DNA of 64,000 bases, from NCBI GenBank assembly GCA_003224235.1, contig QHYU01000152.1:1-64000 (forward strand), written 5' to 3'. The notes below the pieces were generated by a model. The model was not told the DNA's origin. It worked only from the letters and a program-made list of their open reading frames with translations, and made no database searches. Both the position numbers and the translations under genes were made by a program. This DNA is from Acidobacteriota bacterium (GTDB taxonomy: Bacteria; Acidobacteriota; Terriglobia; Acidiferrales; UBA7541). This document shows, in pieces, positions 1 to 9,029 of this stretch; position 1 is the first letter of the stretch; the number at the start of each line of letters is the position of its first letter.

Positions 1-1227
1 AACGCCGCCAGCGTCGCGGTTCCCACCGGCGCGAAGGTGCTCGACCTCAACGGCTATACCGTCATCCCAGGCCTCGTGGGAATGCACAACCATATGTATT
101 ACCCAGCGCCGAATGGCCCGCCGGCGATGTACCCGGAGCACGCCACCAGCTTTCCGCGCCTGTATCTGGCCGGCGGAGTGACCACAATCAGGACCACAGG
201 GAGCATTGAGACCTTCACCGACCTCGAACTCAAACGCATGATCGATGAAGGGCGAATGGCCGGGCCAAAGATGCACGTCACTGGGCCCTACCTCGAGGGC
301 GCAGGAGCGTTCACTCCACAGATGCACCAGCTCAAAGACGCAGAGGACGCGCGCAAGACCGCGGAATATTGGATGGATGAGGGCGCGACGTCGTTCAAAG
401 CTTACATGCACATCCGGCCGGACGAGCTGGCTGCGGTGGTGAAGGCAGCGCACGCGCGGGGAATCAAAGTCACCGGACATCTGTGCTCGATCGGCTTCCG
501 CGAGGCCGCGGCGCTCGGAATCGATGACCTGGAGCACGGCCTGGCGGTGGATACGGAGTTCTATTCGGAAAAGAAACCCGGCGTCTGCCCCGATGCTCAG
601 GCCGCGGCGAGAGAGATGGCGGAAAAAGTGGACGTAGGAAGCGCCTCAGTGCGGGAGATGATCCGCGACCTTATCGCCCACCATGTGGCAGTGACCTCGA
701 CTCTGCCGGTGTTTGAGACCTTAGTGCCGGGCCGGGCGCCGCTGGCGAAGCGCGTGCTGGACGCCATGACGCCCGAGGCGCGGATCGCGTATCTGAACCG
801 GCGGGCGAGCATTTCCGATGCTGCGGCGCAATCCTACTGGCCGGAATTGTTCAAGAAAGAGATGCAGTTTGAACGTGAGTTTGCAAAGGCGGGAGGATTG
901 CTGCTGGCGGGACTCGATCCGACGGGGTACGGCGGGGTGATTGCCGGTTTTGGTGATCAGCGCGAAGTGGAGCTGCTGGTCGAGGCAGGCTTTTCTCCGC
1001 TGGAGGCGATTCATATTGCCACCGCGAACGGCGCGGAATTTCTCGGCGAATCCAGCCGCATCGGCACACTGGCGCCGGGCAAGCAGGCAGATTTAGTGGT
1101 GATTCACGGGGATCCTGCGGCGCGTATCAGCGACCTCGAAAAGGTGGAAATCGTGTTCAAGAACGGAGTGGGGTACGACTCCGCGAAGCTAATTGAGTCA
1201 GTGCGCGGGATGGTGGGCTTGCGCTGA
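1..1227 (+). CDS. Amidohydrolase-family protein (imidazolonepropionase-like), 5' end outside the window
   Basis: The reading frame is open to the left edge, so the N-terminus is missing; the first GTG (position 37) is internal. It is a metal-dependent hydrolase of the amidohydrolase superfamily. Visible in order are the HxH metal motif (GMHNH, about 17 residues after that GTG), a candidate carboxylated lysine in TSFKAYMH, the metal-ligand histidines in TGHLCS and LEHG, and the aspartate in AGLDPTG. The C-terminal end returns to the small beta domain (GTLAPGKQADLVVIHGDP), as usual in this family. The substrate cannot be told from sequence; relatives act on cyclic amides, imidazolones and peptide-like compounds. 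It stops just before a palindromic element. Confidence 0.85.
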   Translation, partial: NAASVAVPTGAKVLDLNGYTVIPGLVGMHNHMYYPAPNGPPAMYPEHATSFPRLYLAGGVTTIRTTGSIETFTDLELKRMIDEGRMAGPKMHVTGPYLEGAGAFTPQMHQLKDAEDARKTAEYWMDEGATSFKAYMHIRPDELAAVVKAAHARGIKVTGHLCSIGFREAAALGIDDLEHGLAVDTEFYSEKKPGVCPDAQAAAREMAEKVDVGSASVREMIRDLIAHHVAVTSTLPVFETLVPGRAPLAKRVLDAMTPEARIAYLNRRASISDAAAQSYWPELFKKEMQFEREFAKAGGLLLAGLDPTGYGGVIAGFGDQREVELLVEAGFSPLEAIHIATANGAEFLGESSRIGTLAPGKQADLVVIHGDPAARISDLEKVEIVFKNGVGYDSAKLIESVRGMVGLR

Positions 1228-1252
1228 GCCGCACATTTGGGTGTCTTCAGGA

Positions 1253-1315
1253 GTGGGCGTCCATATAGGAAGTTAGCTGGACGCTTACAAGCGGTCAGTA
1301 CGGTAGGACGCCCAC
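1253..1315. repeat. Imperfect palindrome between convergent genes
   Basis: A 10-base arm GTGGGCGTCC (1253-1262) is matched by its exact complement GGACGCCCAC (1306-1315). A smaller internal dyad (GCTT/AAGC) lies between them. It sits between the end of the amidohydrolase and the end of the leftward membrane-protein gene, whose last codons lie inside it. There is no T-tract, so a simple intrinsic terminator is not supported; a REP-like palindrome or bidirectional transcription block is possible. Confidence 0.5.
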
Positions 1316-1870
1316 GGCCATCAGTGTCACCTTTATCGCTATCGCCAGGAGCAGTGCACCTGTACTCGCGAGGAACAATCCTCCAATCCGCATCCGAGTG
1401 CGCGGAGGGTGTCCGACCTCCTGCCCTTCGAGACGAATTTTGCCACCCGCCAACTCGTTCAGCCTGGCAGCAGCTTCTGGGCTGATGACCATAACACACC
1501 CGACGGAAATGAAACTCACCACCATGATGTAAAGCGTTGGCACAATCATCAAGTCAGTGGGTTGTGGTGGTTGCACATATACCAGCCACAGCAGGAAAGC
1601 AACGAAAACGACAGCGTAAGCCAGGAGCAAGCCGAACCAGACAGTCAGCGCATCCGCCTTGCGAAATAACCGCGAAGCTGAGGCTAACTTCCAGACGATA
1701 ATCGCCGCGTAAGCGGCACATGCGAAGAAGAGAATTCTGGGATGCCGTAAGAGCGAGTGAAGTGGAAAAAGGATGCCTAGTGGCATCCATAGCACTCGCC
1801 ACCCAAGAGAAAAGAGAACTGCAAGTCTTGCCTCCCGGAAGAGTTTCGCGTCTGTGGCTACGTCCAACAT
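1295..1870 (-). CDS. Hypothetical multi-pass membrane protein, 191 aa
   Basis: I do not recognise a family. The protein has about five hydrophobic segments (near residues 16-36, 45-62, 76-98, 105-126 and 163-188). A short polar loop before the last one contains GGKIRLEGQEVGHPPRTRM. The start is an ATG at 1870. It lies downstream of the pentapeptide-repeat gene on the same strand with a gap of about 120 bases. The last codons fall inside the palindrome at 1253-1315. Function unknown. Confidence 0.6.
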   Translation of the reverse strand: MLDVATDAKLFREARLAVLFSLGWRVLWMPLGILFPLHSLLRHPRILFFACAAYAAIIVWKLASASRLFRKADALTVWFGLLLAYAVVFVAFLLWLVYVQPPQPTDLMIVPTLYIMVVSFISVGCVMVISPEAAARLNELAGGKIRLEGQEVGHPPRTRMRIGGLFLASTGALLLAIAIKVTLMAVGVLPY

Positions 1871-1991
1871 ACAGCGAAATTATACGGCGCCAATAGATAG
1901 GAACAATAGAAAGATTTATGCCCTTGCGGCCCGGTGAGTAGCAGAACCACACCGCGGGGTCTGGGCGATGCCGCCGCTGCCAACAGAACAT

Positions 1992-3998
1992 CTACCTGAC
2001 AGGGCCGCACCGACCATCTACTGCATGTTGCAAGTCTTGGTCAAGCAGCACCGCGCGCCTACTCATAGAAGAACAGATCTGAGCAGCAGTAAGCCCGAAA
2101 GCGCCTCGCAAGTCAGCACCGTCCAGGTTGGCGCCGTCCAGGTCAGCCCCACGCAAAATGGCCCCTTGGAGGTTGGCCCCGCGTAACTCGGCTTTTCGCA
2201 GATCGGCTTCAATGAGGATGGCACCTCCGAGTTGGGCATCTCTTAACCGGGCTCCAGCCAGTTTAGCGAACCACAGATCAGCCCCGCGTAGGTCCGCGAG
2301 CGCCAGAATGGCATTTTCAAGATTGGCTTCGCGCAAATCGGCTTTTTCCAGACTCGATCGCGGCAGTTGGGCCTTCTGAAGGCTAGCCGAATACAGGCTT
2401 GCGCTGCCCAGTTTGGCGTCGGCGAGTACCGCGTCTTCCAGAGAGGCAAAGGAAAGATCGGCTTCGCGCAGATCGGTCCTTGTGAGATTGGCGCGGCGCA
2501 GGTCAGCCGTGGCAAGGATTGCTCGATTAACCCTGGCCCGATCGAGAATAGCCCCGCGAAGGTTGGCCTGGCGGAGATTGGCGCCGCGCAGGTCGGCCTC
2601 GGAGAGATAGGCACCTTGAAGGTCTGCCCTCCAAAGGCGGGCATTCACTAGAAAGGACCGATATGCTTGGGCGTAACGGAGGCTCACGCGAGCAAGCCGC
2701 GCTCCTTGCACTTGTGCTGGGTCTTCCTCTCGCGCGTTCCAGTTCGCCGGCCTGGGCGAAATATCTGCCTCTGTCAGTTCCGCGTACGGGCTGTAACCTG
2801 TCACCCCAAAAGCGTTGGCTGCCCATCTCCTAATGTCCGTAAGCTTTAATTCCGGTGCCCGGCTGCTGTCCTGGGGCACACCCCAAATGATGCCGAGGGA
2901 GAGAAGAGTCAAGATCAAACCAATCCCGAGGGTGGCGGCTCCGAAGGTGAAGACTTTCGATGCTTTCTTCGGTTCCTCCGGTTGGAAATACTCCGCGCGA
3001 AGTATTCTGCCAGCGAGTTCGGGTAGTATGGTAGCGAGCGCGACGGTTGCCACGGTCAAGAAGACATGAAACATGCTGTCTCGCAGATTCTGCCGCGTCA
3101 GGTACCTAGCCCAGATGAGAAGTAGCCCTGCCGGAACGACCCAATATGCCAGGAGGGTGGAAATTGCCGTCTCCACGGAAGACAACGGCGAGCGAGTCTC
3201 CCTCAGCCACCTGAAGTGACTGCGCACCAGCCCCATCACGAACCAGGGGCCACTCTTGTCCAAGGTGCTTCCGTCGGGAAAGACCGCCGGTAATCCCGCC
3301 AGGCCTCCCCACAGGCGCAGCAGGAAAAAATGGAAGGAGATGTAGAAGGCGAACAAGAGCAGGGGCACGCCCAAATAGAACCCGACCAAGGGTACAGCGT
3401 CTCCCAGGAGGGGAAGCGGCAAAGCAGGGGAATTCTTGAAGAGCCGAACGTCCGTCGTGCGGGCGATGATGAACCAAGTGAGGAGATTCACAAGCAACAT
3501 GGCGACAAATACCCAGCCGGCCCTTTTCGTTGCCTGACGAACCACCTGCGGTCGGATCAAGGCGGAGATTGGCTCTGGAAGCACGGCCCCGAAGAGATTG
3601 GTACCCCCGAGCCGCCCGACCCAAAGCCCTCTCGCATGCTCGAGATTCGCACCCTGAAGGTTAGCTTCCCGTAATTCGGCCCCCAGCACGTTTGCCTCTC
3701 GAAGGTCTGCCTGAATCAGCCAGGCGCCCCGGAGGTCAGCCAAAGAAAGATCAGCTCCCCTTAGGTTTGCCTTGTGCAGTAAAGCGCCTTGGAGATTGAC
3801 GCCAGTCAAGTCGGCTCCGCAGAGATTGGCTCCGCGCAGATTAGCCCTCTTTCCGAACTCTCCTTTTGATTCGACCCAATTCCGGTGTTGTTCAAGGACA
3901 AGGACACCGGGCACACCGGGCAATTCCTCCTTGGCAATCCCTCGGGACAGGGATTCTCTAGGGGCAGAAGTTTTTGTCTCTTCAATTCCCGCGGCCAT
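1992..3998 (-). CDS. Pentapeptide-repeat protein with a central membrane domain, 668 aa
   Basis: Two blocks of A(D/N)LXX pentapeptide repeats, which fold as a right-handed quadrilateral beta-helix, flank a hydrophobic centre. The first runs about residues 50-130 (ANLRG, ANLCG, ADLTG), the second about 430-640 (ADLQG, ADLRG, ANLRQ and many more). Between them are about five predicted membrane segments (near 165-185, 203-232, 288-308, 318-338 and 352-375). The start is ATG at 3998. The C-terminal tail (about 640-668) leaves the repeat. Membrane-anchored pentapeptide proteins are common, but their role is rarely known. The repeat is strongly imprinted on the DNA, so overlapping frames on both strands look open without being genes. 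There is no toxin or gyrase-protection signature. Confidence 0.88.
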   Translation of the reverse strand: MAAGIEETKTSAPRESLSRGIAKEELPGVPGVLVLEQHRNWVESKGEFGKRANLRGANLCGADLTGVNLQGALLHKANLRGADLSLADLRGAWLIQADLREANVLGAELREANLQGANLEHARGLWVGRLGGTNLFGAVLPEPISALIRPQVVRQATKRAGWVFVAMLLVNLLTWFIIARTTDVRLFKNSPALPLPLLGDAVPLVGFYLGVPLLLFAFYISFHFFLLRLWGGLAGLPAVFPDGSTLDKSGPWFVMGLVRSHFRWLRETRSPLSSVETAISTLLAYWVVPAGLLLIWARYLTRQNLRDSMFHVFLTVATVALATILPELAGRILRAEYFQPEEPKKASKVFTFGAATLGIGLILTLLSLGIIWGVPQDSSRAPELKLTDIRRWAANAFGVTGYSPYAELTEADISPRPANWNAREEDPAQVQGARLARVSLRYAQAYRSFLVNARLWRADLQGAYLSEADLRGANLRQANLRGAILDRARVNRAILATADLRRANLTRTDLREADLSFASLEDAVLADAKLGSASLYSASLQKAQLPRSSLEKADLREANLENAILALADLRGADLWFAKLAGARLRDAQLGGAILIEADLRKAELRGANLQGAILRGADLDGANLDGADLRGAFGLTAAQICSSMSRRAVLLDQDLQHAVDGRCGPVR

Positions 3999-4494
3999 TC
4001 TTTCTATTACCCCTACCGGGGATGTAGCATCGATAGAATCCCTATGGAGAATGGATTGTTTGTGGCTGCAAATCGTAAATAGGTCCGCCCGGCCTGTAAC
4101 AGGTAGTCGCTTGCGCAGTTACAGACGGCTAGCCGCGATTCGGTCTGCGCTTGTTTTTCTCGTTGGCTTGGCTGGGCCCGGGAAGATTATGTCCCAAGCG
4201 ACTTCAGGAAGTCGCCTGCCCAGAGGGCCAGGAAATGGACAGGTAATCCTTTACGAGCGGCCATCCAGACAACAGGGGGGCCGATTTCATGCGGCGGAGG
4301 GGCAGACAACGCTGCCGAAACTGATAACGGACCTTTACGCAAGCGACCGAGATTGCGCCTCCCCCGAAGCCTACGGTCCAAGTGGGCGCATCGTGGGCTT
4401 CTCGGAAACTCAGGCGAAAATGCGCCTTACTGAAACCAGTAGCTAGCCCCCACCAGCTTCAGTATGATGTGCCGCTTTGGGAGAATCCATTTCC
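3999..4494. other. Intergenic region between divergent genes, with two dyads
   Basis: About 500 bases separate the leftward pentapeptide gene from the rightward BNR gene. No coding frame here looks real. Visible structure is a nested dyad near 4112-4160 (GCGCAG and CAGAC arms matched by GTCTGCGC) and a perfect 8-bp palindrome GCGACTTC-AG-GAAGTCGC at 4198-4215. Promoters for both genes probably lie here, but I see no convincing -35/-10 pair. Confidence 0.5.
4198..4215. repeat. Perfect 8-bp inverted repeat
   Basis: GCGACTTC, a two-base spacer and GAAGTCGC form a perfect palindrome in non-coding DNA. There is no T-tract on either side, so it is more likely an operator-like dyad or REP-type element than an intrinsic terminator. 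Confidence 0.5.
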
Positions 4495-7400
4495 ATGATC
4501 TACCGGAAAGTTTGTCTTCTCGTGTTTGTCTTTCTTACTCCTCTTGCCTTCGCCGAGACAAAAAAACATTCGGAAACGCCGCCAGCACCACAGCCGCAGG
4601 CTTCCACGCCTACGGGACGCATCCCGGAGAGTCTGTTCGGCACGATGCGCTGGCGCCAGGTCGGCCCGTTCCGCGGTGGGCGCGCCCTGGCCGTGACTGG
4701 TGTTCCGGGAGAGCCCACCGTCTTCTATTTCGGCGCGGCCTCTGGCGGCATCTGGAGATCCTCCGACGCCGGGGCGAATTGGGAGCCCATTTTCGACAAA
4801 GAAGACATCGCCTCGATCGGCAGTATCGCCGTGGCGCCTTCGGACCACAACATCATCTACGCCGGCAGCGGTGAGGCCTGCATTCGCGGCAACATCACCT
4901 ACGGCAATGGGGTATACAAGTCGCTCGACCGTGGAAAGACCTGGAAAAACATCGGGTTGAAAAACACGCGGCACATCGGCGCGGTGATCGTGGATCCTAA
5001 AAACGCGAACGTCGTCTTTGTGGCCGCGCTTGGCCACGCCTACGGTTCCAACGAAGAGCGCGGCGTCTTTCGCACCACCGACGGCGGCGCCACCTGGCAG
5101 AAAGTGCTCTATAAGGACAACAAGACCGGCGCCATCGACGTGGTTTTCGATCCCAGTAATTCCAACACGCTGTTTGCCTCCTTGTGGGAGGTCTACCGCA
5201 CGCCCTGGAGCCTGAACAGCGGCGGTCCCGGCAGCGGTCTTTTCAAATCCACCGACGGCGGCAGCACCTGGACGCGGCTGGAAGGACACGGTCTCCCTGC
5301 GGGGATCATGGGCCGCATCGGCGTCTCGGTTTCGGGCGCGGACTCCAACCGCGTCTACGCCATGATTGAATCCAAGGAAGGCGGGCTCTACCGTTCCGAC
5401 GACGGCGGCGAAAACTGGATGCGCGTGAACGAGGATGGCCGTCTTCGCCAGCGCGCCTGGTATTTCACCCACGTCTTTGCCGACCCCAAATCAGCGGACA
5501 CGGTTTACGTGCTTAACACCGGAATGTTTCGCTCCGTGGATGGCGGGCGAAGGTTTGACCTGCTGCCCGCGCCACATGGAGACCACCATGGCCTGTGGAT
5601 TGATCCCGACAATCCTCAGAGACTCATCAACGGCAATGACGGGGGCGCTATCGTCTCTACTGACGGCGGAAAGACCTGGAGTACCCAGTACAACCAGCCG
5701 ACTGCGCAGTTCTACCATGTGATCACCGACGACCGCTGGCCCTACTACATCTATGGCGCCCAGCAGGACAACTCCACCATCGCCATTAAGAGCTACGACG
5801 ACGATGGCGTCATCGGCCGACAGGACTGGTATCAAGTCGGCGGCGGCGAAAGCGGTTACATCGCGCCCTATCCTCCTGAGCCCAACATCGTCTTCGCCGG
5901 TGCGGAGGGCTTCATCTCGCGTTTCGACAAACGGACCGAGCAGCTCGTGGACATCTCGGTGATGCCGCTCGATGTCTCCGGCAATGGAGCGGAAAAACTC
6001 TTACACCGCTTTCAGTGGACTTCGCCCTTATTCATCTCTCCGCATGATCCGAACACGCTCTACTCCGCAGCGGAGATGGTGTTCAAGTCCGCCAACGGCG
6101 GTCAAAGCTGGACGGCCATCAGCGGCGACCTGACCCGCAACGATAAATCCAAGCAGAAGCCCTCCGGCGGGCCGATCACGCTCGATATCACCAGCGTCGA
6201 GTATTACGGCACCATTTTCGCCCTCGCCGAGTCGCCCTTGAAGAAAGACATGCTCTGGGCCGGGACGGACGACGGCCTTGTGCATCTCTCCCTGAATGGC
6301 GGCCAGAGTTGGACCAACGTCACGCCCAAAGACCTGCCCGAGTGGAGCATGATCAGCATCATCGAAGCCTCGCACCATGACCCGGGCACCGCCTACCTTG
6401 CGGTGGACCGCCACAAGCTCGACGATTTTCGCCCATTCATCTACCGCACGCGCGATTATGGCAAGAGCTGGACCCTGATCGCCAATGGCATCCCCGAAGG
6501 TTCGTATGTCCGGGCCATCCGCGAAGACCCGAAGCGCAAGGGCCTGCTGTTTGCCGGAGCCGAGACCGGGGTGTACTTTTCCCTGGACGATGGCGCGAAC
6601 TGGCAGCCGCTCAAGCTGAATCTCCCCACGGTCCCCATTCATGACCTGAACATTCATAATGACGATGTGATCGTTGCCACGCACGGCCGCTCTTTCTGGG
6701 TGTTGGACGACATCACTCCCCTACGGCAGATTGACGCCAACTCCGCAAATGCGGAGATGATTCTCTATAAGCCCCGAGCGGGGCTGCGCCTGCATTTGCC
6801 CGATGCGATTGAGCGCCGCGGCCCCGTCGGTGATAATCCGCCCATGGGCGCCATTATTGATTACTACTTCAAAGAGGCTCCAAAGGAAGAGGTTAAACTG
6901 GAGATCCTTGACGCCGATGGCAAGTTGGTGCGCCGCTTCTCCAGCCGGCAAAAGAAAGAAGCAGAGCAGCCGCCGGAGTGGCCCGACCAGATAAAGGAGG
7001 TCACCACTCTTCCCGCCGCAGCGGGCATGAACCGCTATGCTTGGAACCTGCGCTGGGAGTCTCCCGTAAAAATTCCCGGAGCCTTCTACTCCGGCCTCGG
7101 CCCCCGCGGCCCCATCGCGCTCCCCGGCAAGTACAAAGTGCAACTGGCGGTCGGCGGCCGAAGCCAGAGGCAGACGCTGGAAATCGTGCTCGATCCGCGA
7201 GTGAAGAATGTGACCCAGGACGATCTGCAGAAGCAGTTTGAACTGGCCGTGCAGGTCCGCGAAGCCAATGCCGATCTCCATCGCGCCGTGAATCAGATAC
7301 GTGAGCTGCGCTCCGGAATCAAGGCGCTTCGCCCGCGCCTGGAGAACGATCCTCGGCTCAGGCTGTTCCTCGACCAGGCCGAGGCGCTCGACAGGAAAAT

Positions 7401-7689
7401 GACCCCAGTGGAAGACGCGCTGATCCAGGTAAACATGAAAGGCTCAGAAGCCAATCTGGCCTTCCCCAACATGCTCAACGAACAGCTCGACAGTTTCAGC
7501 GCCAGTGTACAGGCTGGCGACGGCACGCCTACCCAGCAGCAATACGAGGTGTTCAGGATGCTGCGCGGCCGGCTCGATCAGCAATTGGCCTCCTGGAAAC
7601 AGATTCTGGCTTCCGACCTCCCAGCATTGAATGAGTCAATTCGAAAGAGTGATCTGCCTGTCTTGTATTTGTCCGGGGCCGGAGAGTAA
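4495..7689 (+). CDS. Secreted BNR/Asp-box (sortilin/VPS10-like) beta-propeller protein, 1,064 aa
   Basis: The frame is open from a TTG at 4477, but the ATG at 4495 is preceded by GGGAG and starts directly into a signal peptide (MIYRKVCLLVFVFLTPLAFA), so 4495 is preferred. About ten Asp-box repeats are visible, for example DRGKTWKNIG, TTDGGATWQKV, STDGGSTWTRL, DDGGENWMRV, NGGQSWTAI and DYGKSWTLI. They predict one or two beta-propellers over roughly residues 50-740. The C-terminal third is a beta-sandwich-like stretch followed by a helical region. Relatives are often labelled glycosyl hydrolase, but no glycosidase catalytic set is evident. A periplasmic or surface binding or scaffold role is the safer reading. 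Confidence 0.88.
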   Translation: MIYRKVCLLVFVFLTPLAFAETKKHSETPPAPQPQASTPTGRIPESLFGTMRWRQVGPFRGGRALAVTGVPGEPTVFYFGAASGGIWRSSDAGANWEPIFDKEDIASIGSIAVAPSDHNIIYAGSGEACIRGNITYGNGVYKSLDRGKTWKNIGLKNTRHIGAVIVDPKNANVVFVAALGHAYGSNEERGVFRTTDGGATWQKVLYKDNKTGAIDVVFDPSNSNTLFASLWEVYRTPWSLNSGGPGSGLFKSTDGGSTWTRLEGHGLPAGIMGRIGVSVSGADSNRVYAMIESKEGGLYRSDDGGENWMRVNEDGRLRQRAWYFTHVFADPKSADTVYVLNTGMFRSVDGGRRFDLLPAPHGDHHGLWIDPDNPQRLINGNDGGAIVSTDGGKTWSTQYNQPTAQFYHVITDDRWPYYIYGAQQDNSTIAIKSYDDDGVIGRQDWYQVGGGESGYIAPYPPEPNIVFAGAEGFISRFDKRTEQLVDISVMPLDVSGNGAEKLLHRFQWTSPLFISPHDPNTLYSAAEMVFKSANGGQSWTAISGDLTRNDKSKQKPSGGPITLDITSVEYYGTIFALAESPLKKDMLWAGTDDGLVHLSLNGGQSWTNVTPKDLPEWSMISIIEASHHDPGTAYLAVDRHKLDDFRPFIYRTRDYGKSWTLIANGIPEGSYVRAIREDPKRKGLLFAGAETGVYFSLDDGANWQPLKLNLPTVPIHDLNIHNDDVIVATHGRSFWVLDDITPLRQIDANSANAEMILYKPRAGLRLHLPDAIERRGPVGDNPPMGAIIDYYFKEAPKEEVKLEILDADGKLVRRFSSRQKKEAEQPPEWPDQIKEVTTLPAAAGMNRYAWNLRWESPVKIPGAFYSGLGPRGPIALPGKYKVQLAVGGRSQRQTLEIVLDPRVKNVTQDDLQKQFELAVQVREANADLHRAVNQIRELRSGIKALRPRLENDPRLRLFLDQAEALDRKMTPVEDALIQVNMKGSEANLAFPNMLNEQLDSFSASVQAGDGTPTQQQYEVFRMLRGRLDQQLASWKQILASDLPALNESIRKSDLPVLYLSGAGE

Positions 7690-7868
7690 GGCTCGACGGG
7701 TTTTGTCTATAGAAGCTCAAAGTCACGGACCGCATCTCGACAGGCGCCGTGTCCCGATGAAGCTCGCTCAGTTCGGGTTGACACTTTGCAGTGCGGGGAA
7801 GATAATCGCGGCGATTTTCTCCGACATCGAGAATCAAGCATCGATAAATTAAAGAAGGAGGCGAGCCA

Positions 7869-8305
7869 ATGCCTGCTATCACAGGTCATTTTCTGGAAAG
7901 GTGAGAGTGCAAACGGCCATTTCCGTGCCTGACCAGCTCAACCACGAGCTGAACCTGGCCGAGATCGCTGGGACCCAGAAGTCCCCGGACGAGAAATGGA
8001 ATAACGCAGCGATCACCTACTGGGGCATCACGGATCTGGTCGAAGGCAAAGGCACCCAGCGAGGCTACTTTGTTAACGTCCACGGCGAAGTTGATCGCGA
8101 CTGGGGCACGTTCGAGGGCAGAGTCGCGACGACCGGCGGCCAGATCACGGTTGAAGGAACATGGCAATTCACCGGTGGCGACGGAAAGTTCAAAGGACTC
8201 ACCGGCGGCGGCACGTTCAAGACCAGGCTGAGTTCGCCTACGCAAGTCGAGGCTTCCTGGCAGGGCAACTACGAGCTGGCCACGGTAAAAGCCCAGGCTC
8301 GCTGA
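7869..8305 (+). CDS. Small beta-barrel-like protein with an apparent frameshift in its start region
   Basis: The body of the protein is open from GTG 7901 to 8305. The only strong ribosome site (AGAAGGAGG, just upstream) points to ATG 7869 in another frame, which ends after 11 codons (MPAITGHF...). Adding one T to the TTTT run at 7889-7892 joins MPAITGHF to SGKVRVQTAISVPD and gives a smooth 145-residue protein. The alternative is a short leader peptide coupled to GTG 7901 through a GTGA overlap. The body is glycine-rich with alternating beta-strand motifs (GTFEGRVATTGG, TGGDGKFKGLTGGGTF). This resembles small allene-oxide-cyclase/DUF3224-like barrels, but I cannot name a function. No signal peptide is seen. 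Confidence 0.6.
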
Positions 8306-8446
8306 GATCAGCGAGACACGGTTTGCGAATGGGGCCGGGGCTGTTGACCCTCGGACCCTCTGAGGAGGGTGTTAGTGTGTCCCCAGTTCGGCAGTGTCCT
8401 TATTTAAATGCCTCTGAAAAATAACTCGATCGAAAGGAGTGAAGGG

Positions 8447-8878
8447 ATGCAACGCAAAGCGACTGCAATTTGGCGAGGGGATCTGAAAAGCGGTAAGGGA
8501 TCGTTATCGACGGAGAGCACTGTCCTGAAGGAGGCGTCGTATTCGTTCAGCACGCGATTTGAAAACGGCATCGGTACCAACCCCGAAGAGCTGCTCGCTG
8601 CTGCACACGCGGGATGCTTTGCCATGGCGCTTTCCGCGCAACTGGGTAAGGCAGGATTGAAGCCCGAGAAGCTGGAAGCCACCGCGACCGTAACTTTAGA
8701 AAGGGTCGGCGGGGATTTCGCGATCACGAAAAGCCATCTCGACCTGCTAGCTCAGGTTCCCGGCGCGAGCCAAGAGAAATTCGATGCCGCCGTCAAAGCC
8801 GCTGAGACCGGTTGTCCTGTGTCGAAGCTTTTCAAGGCTGAAATTTCTGTCGACGCACGGCTTCAAGTGACGGTCTGA
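8447..8878 (+). CDS. OsmC/Ohr-family peroxidase, 143 aa
   Basis: OsmC-family proteins reduce organic hydroperoxides with two cysteines in a dimeric cytoplasmic enzyme. Both expected cysteines are present: [11 protein letters not shown] in the middle helix and ETGCPVSKL near the C-terminus. The frame is open further upstream, but ATG 8447 has a good ribosome site (AAAGGAGTGAAGGG) and gives the usual family length, starting [18 protein letters not shown]. OsmC rather than Ohr is favoured by the [27 protein letters not shown] context. It is monocistronic and faces the convergent sugar-transport operon. Confidence 0.88.
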   Translation: MQRKATAIWRGDLKSGKGSLSTESTVLKEASYSFSTRFENGIGTNPEELLAAAHAGCFAMALSAQLGKAGLKPEKLEATATVTLERVGGDFAITKSHLDLLAQVPGASQEKFDAAVKAAETGCPVSKLFKAEISVDARLQVTV

Positions 8879-9029
8879 CCGCCGGAGCGCCGCCAGCCCG
8901 TCGTTTCCGAAGAACGCTTCGTCGTAGTCCGAAGCAAAGCCGGAGGCATCCACGCGGGTGCCGTCAAGGACACCCGGCCTCTCCTTTCCGGGCCCCGCCA
9001 AATCGAATCAGCTTCATGCCAACACCGCA

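Noticed and set aside
1225-1485. Possible Sec readthrough of the amidohydrolase TGA
   Set aside because: The frame stays open by chance, but the protein already ends at the family C-terminus, there is no redox motif and no SECIS hairpin.
3772-4446. Open frame of 224 codons running out of the pentapeptide gene into the intergenic region
   Set aside because: Its first part is the antisense of the repeat; the rest has no motif or ribosome site.
4459-5472. Long minus-strand open frame opposite the BNR protein
   Set aside because: Shadow of the real gene; residue composition is an Asp/Val/Gly-rich artefact and no family is seen.
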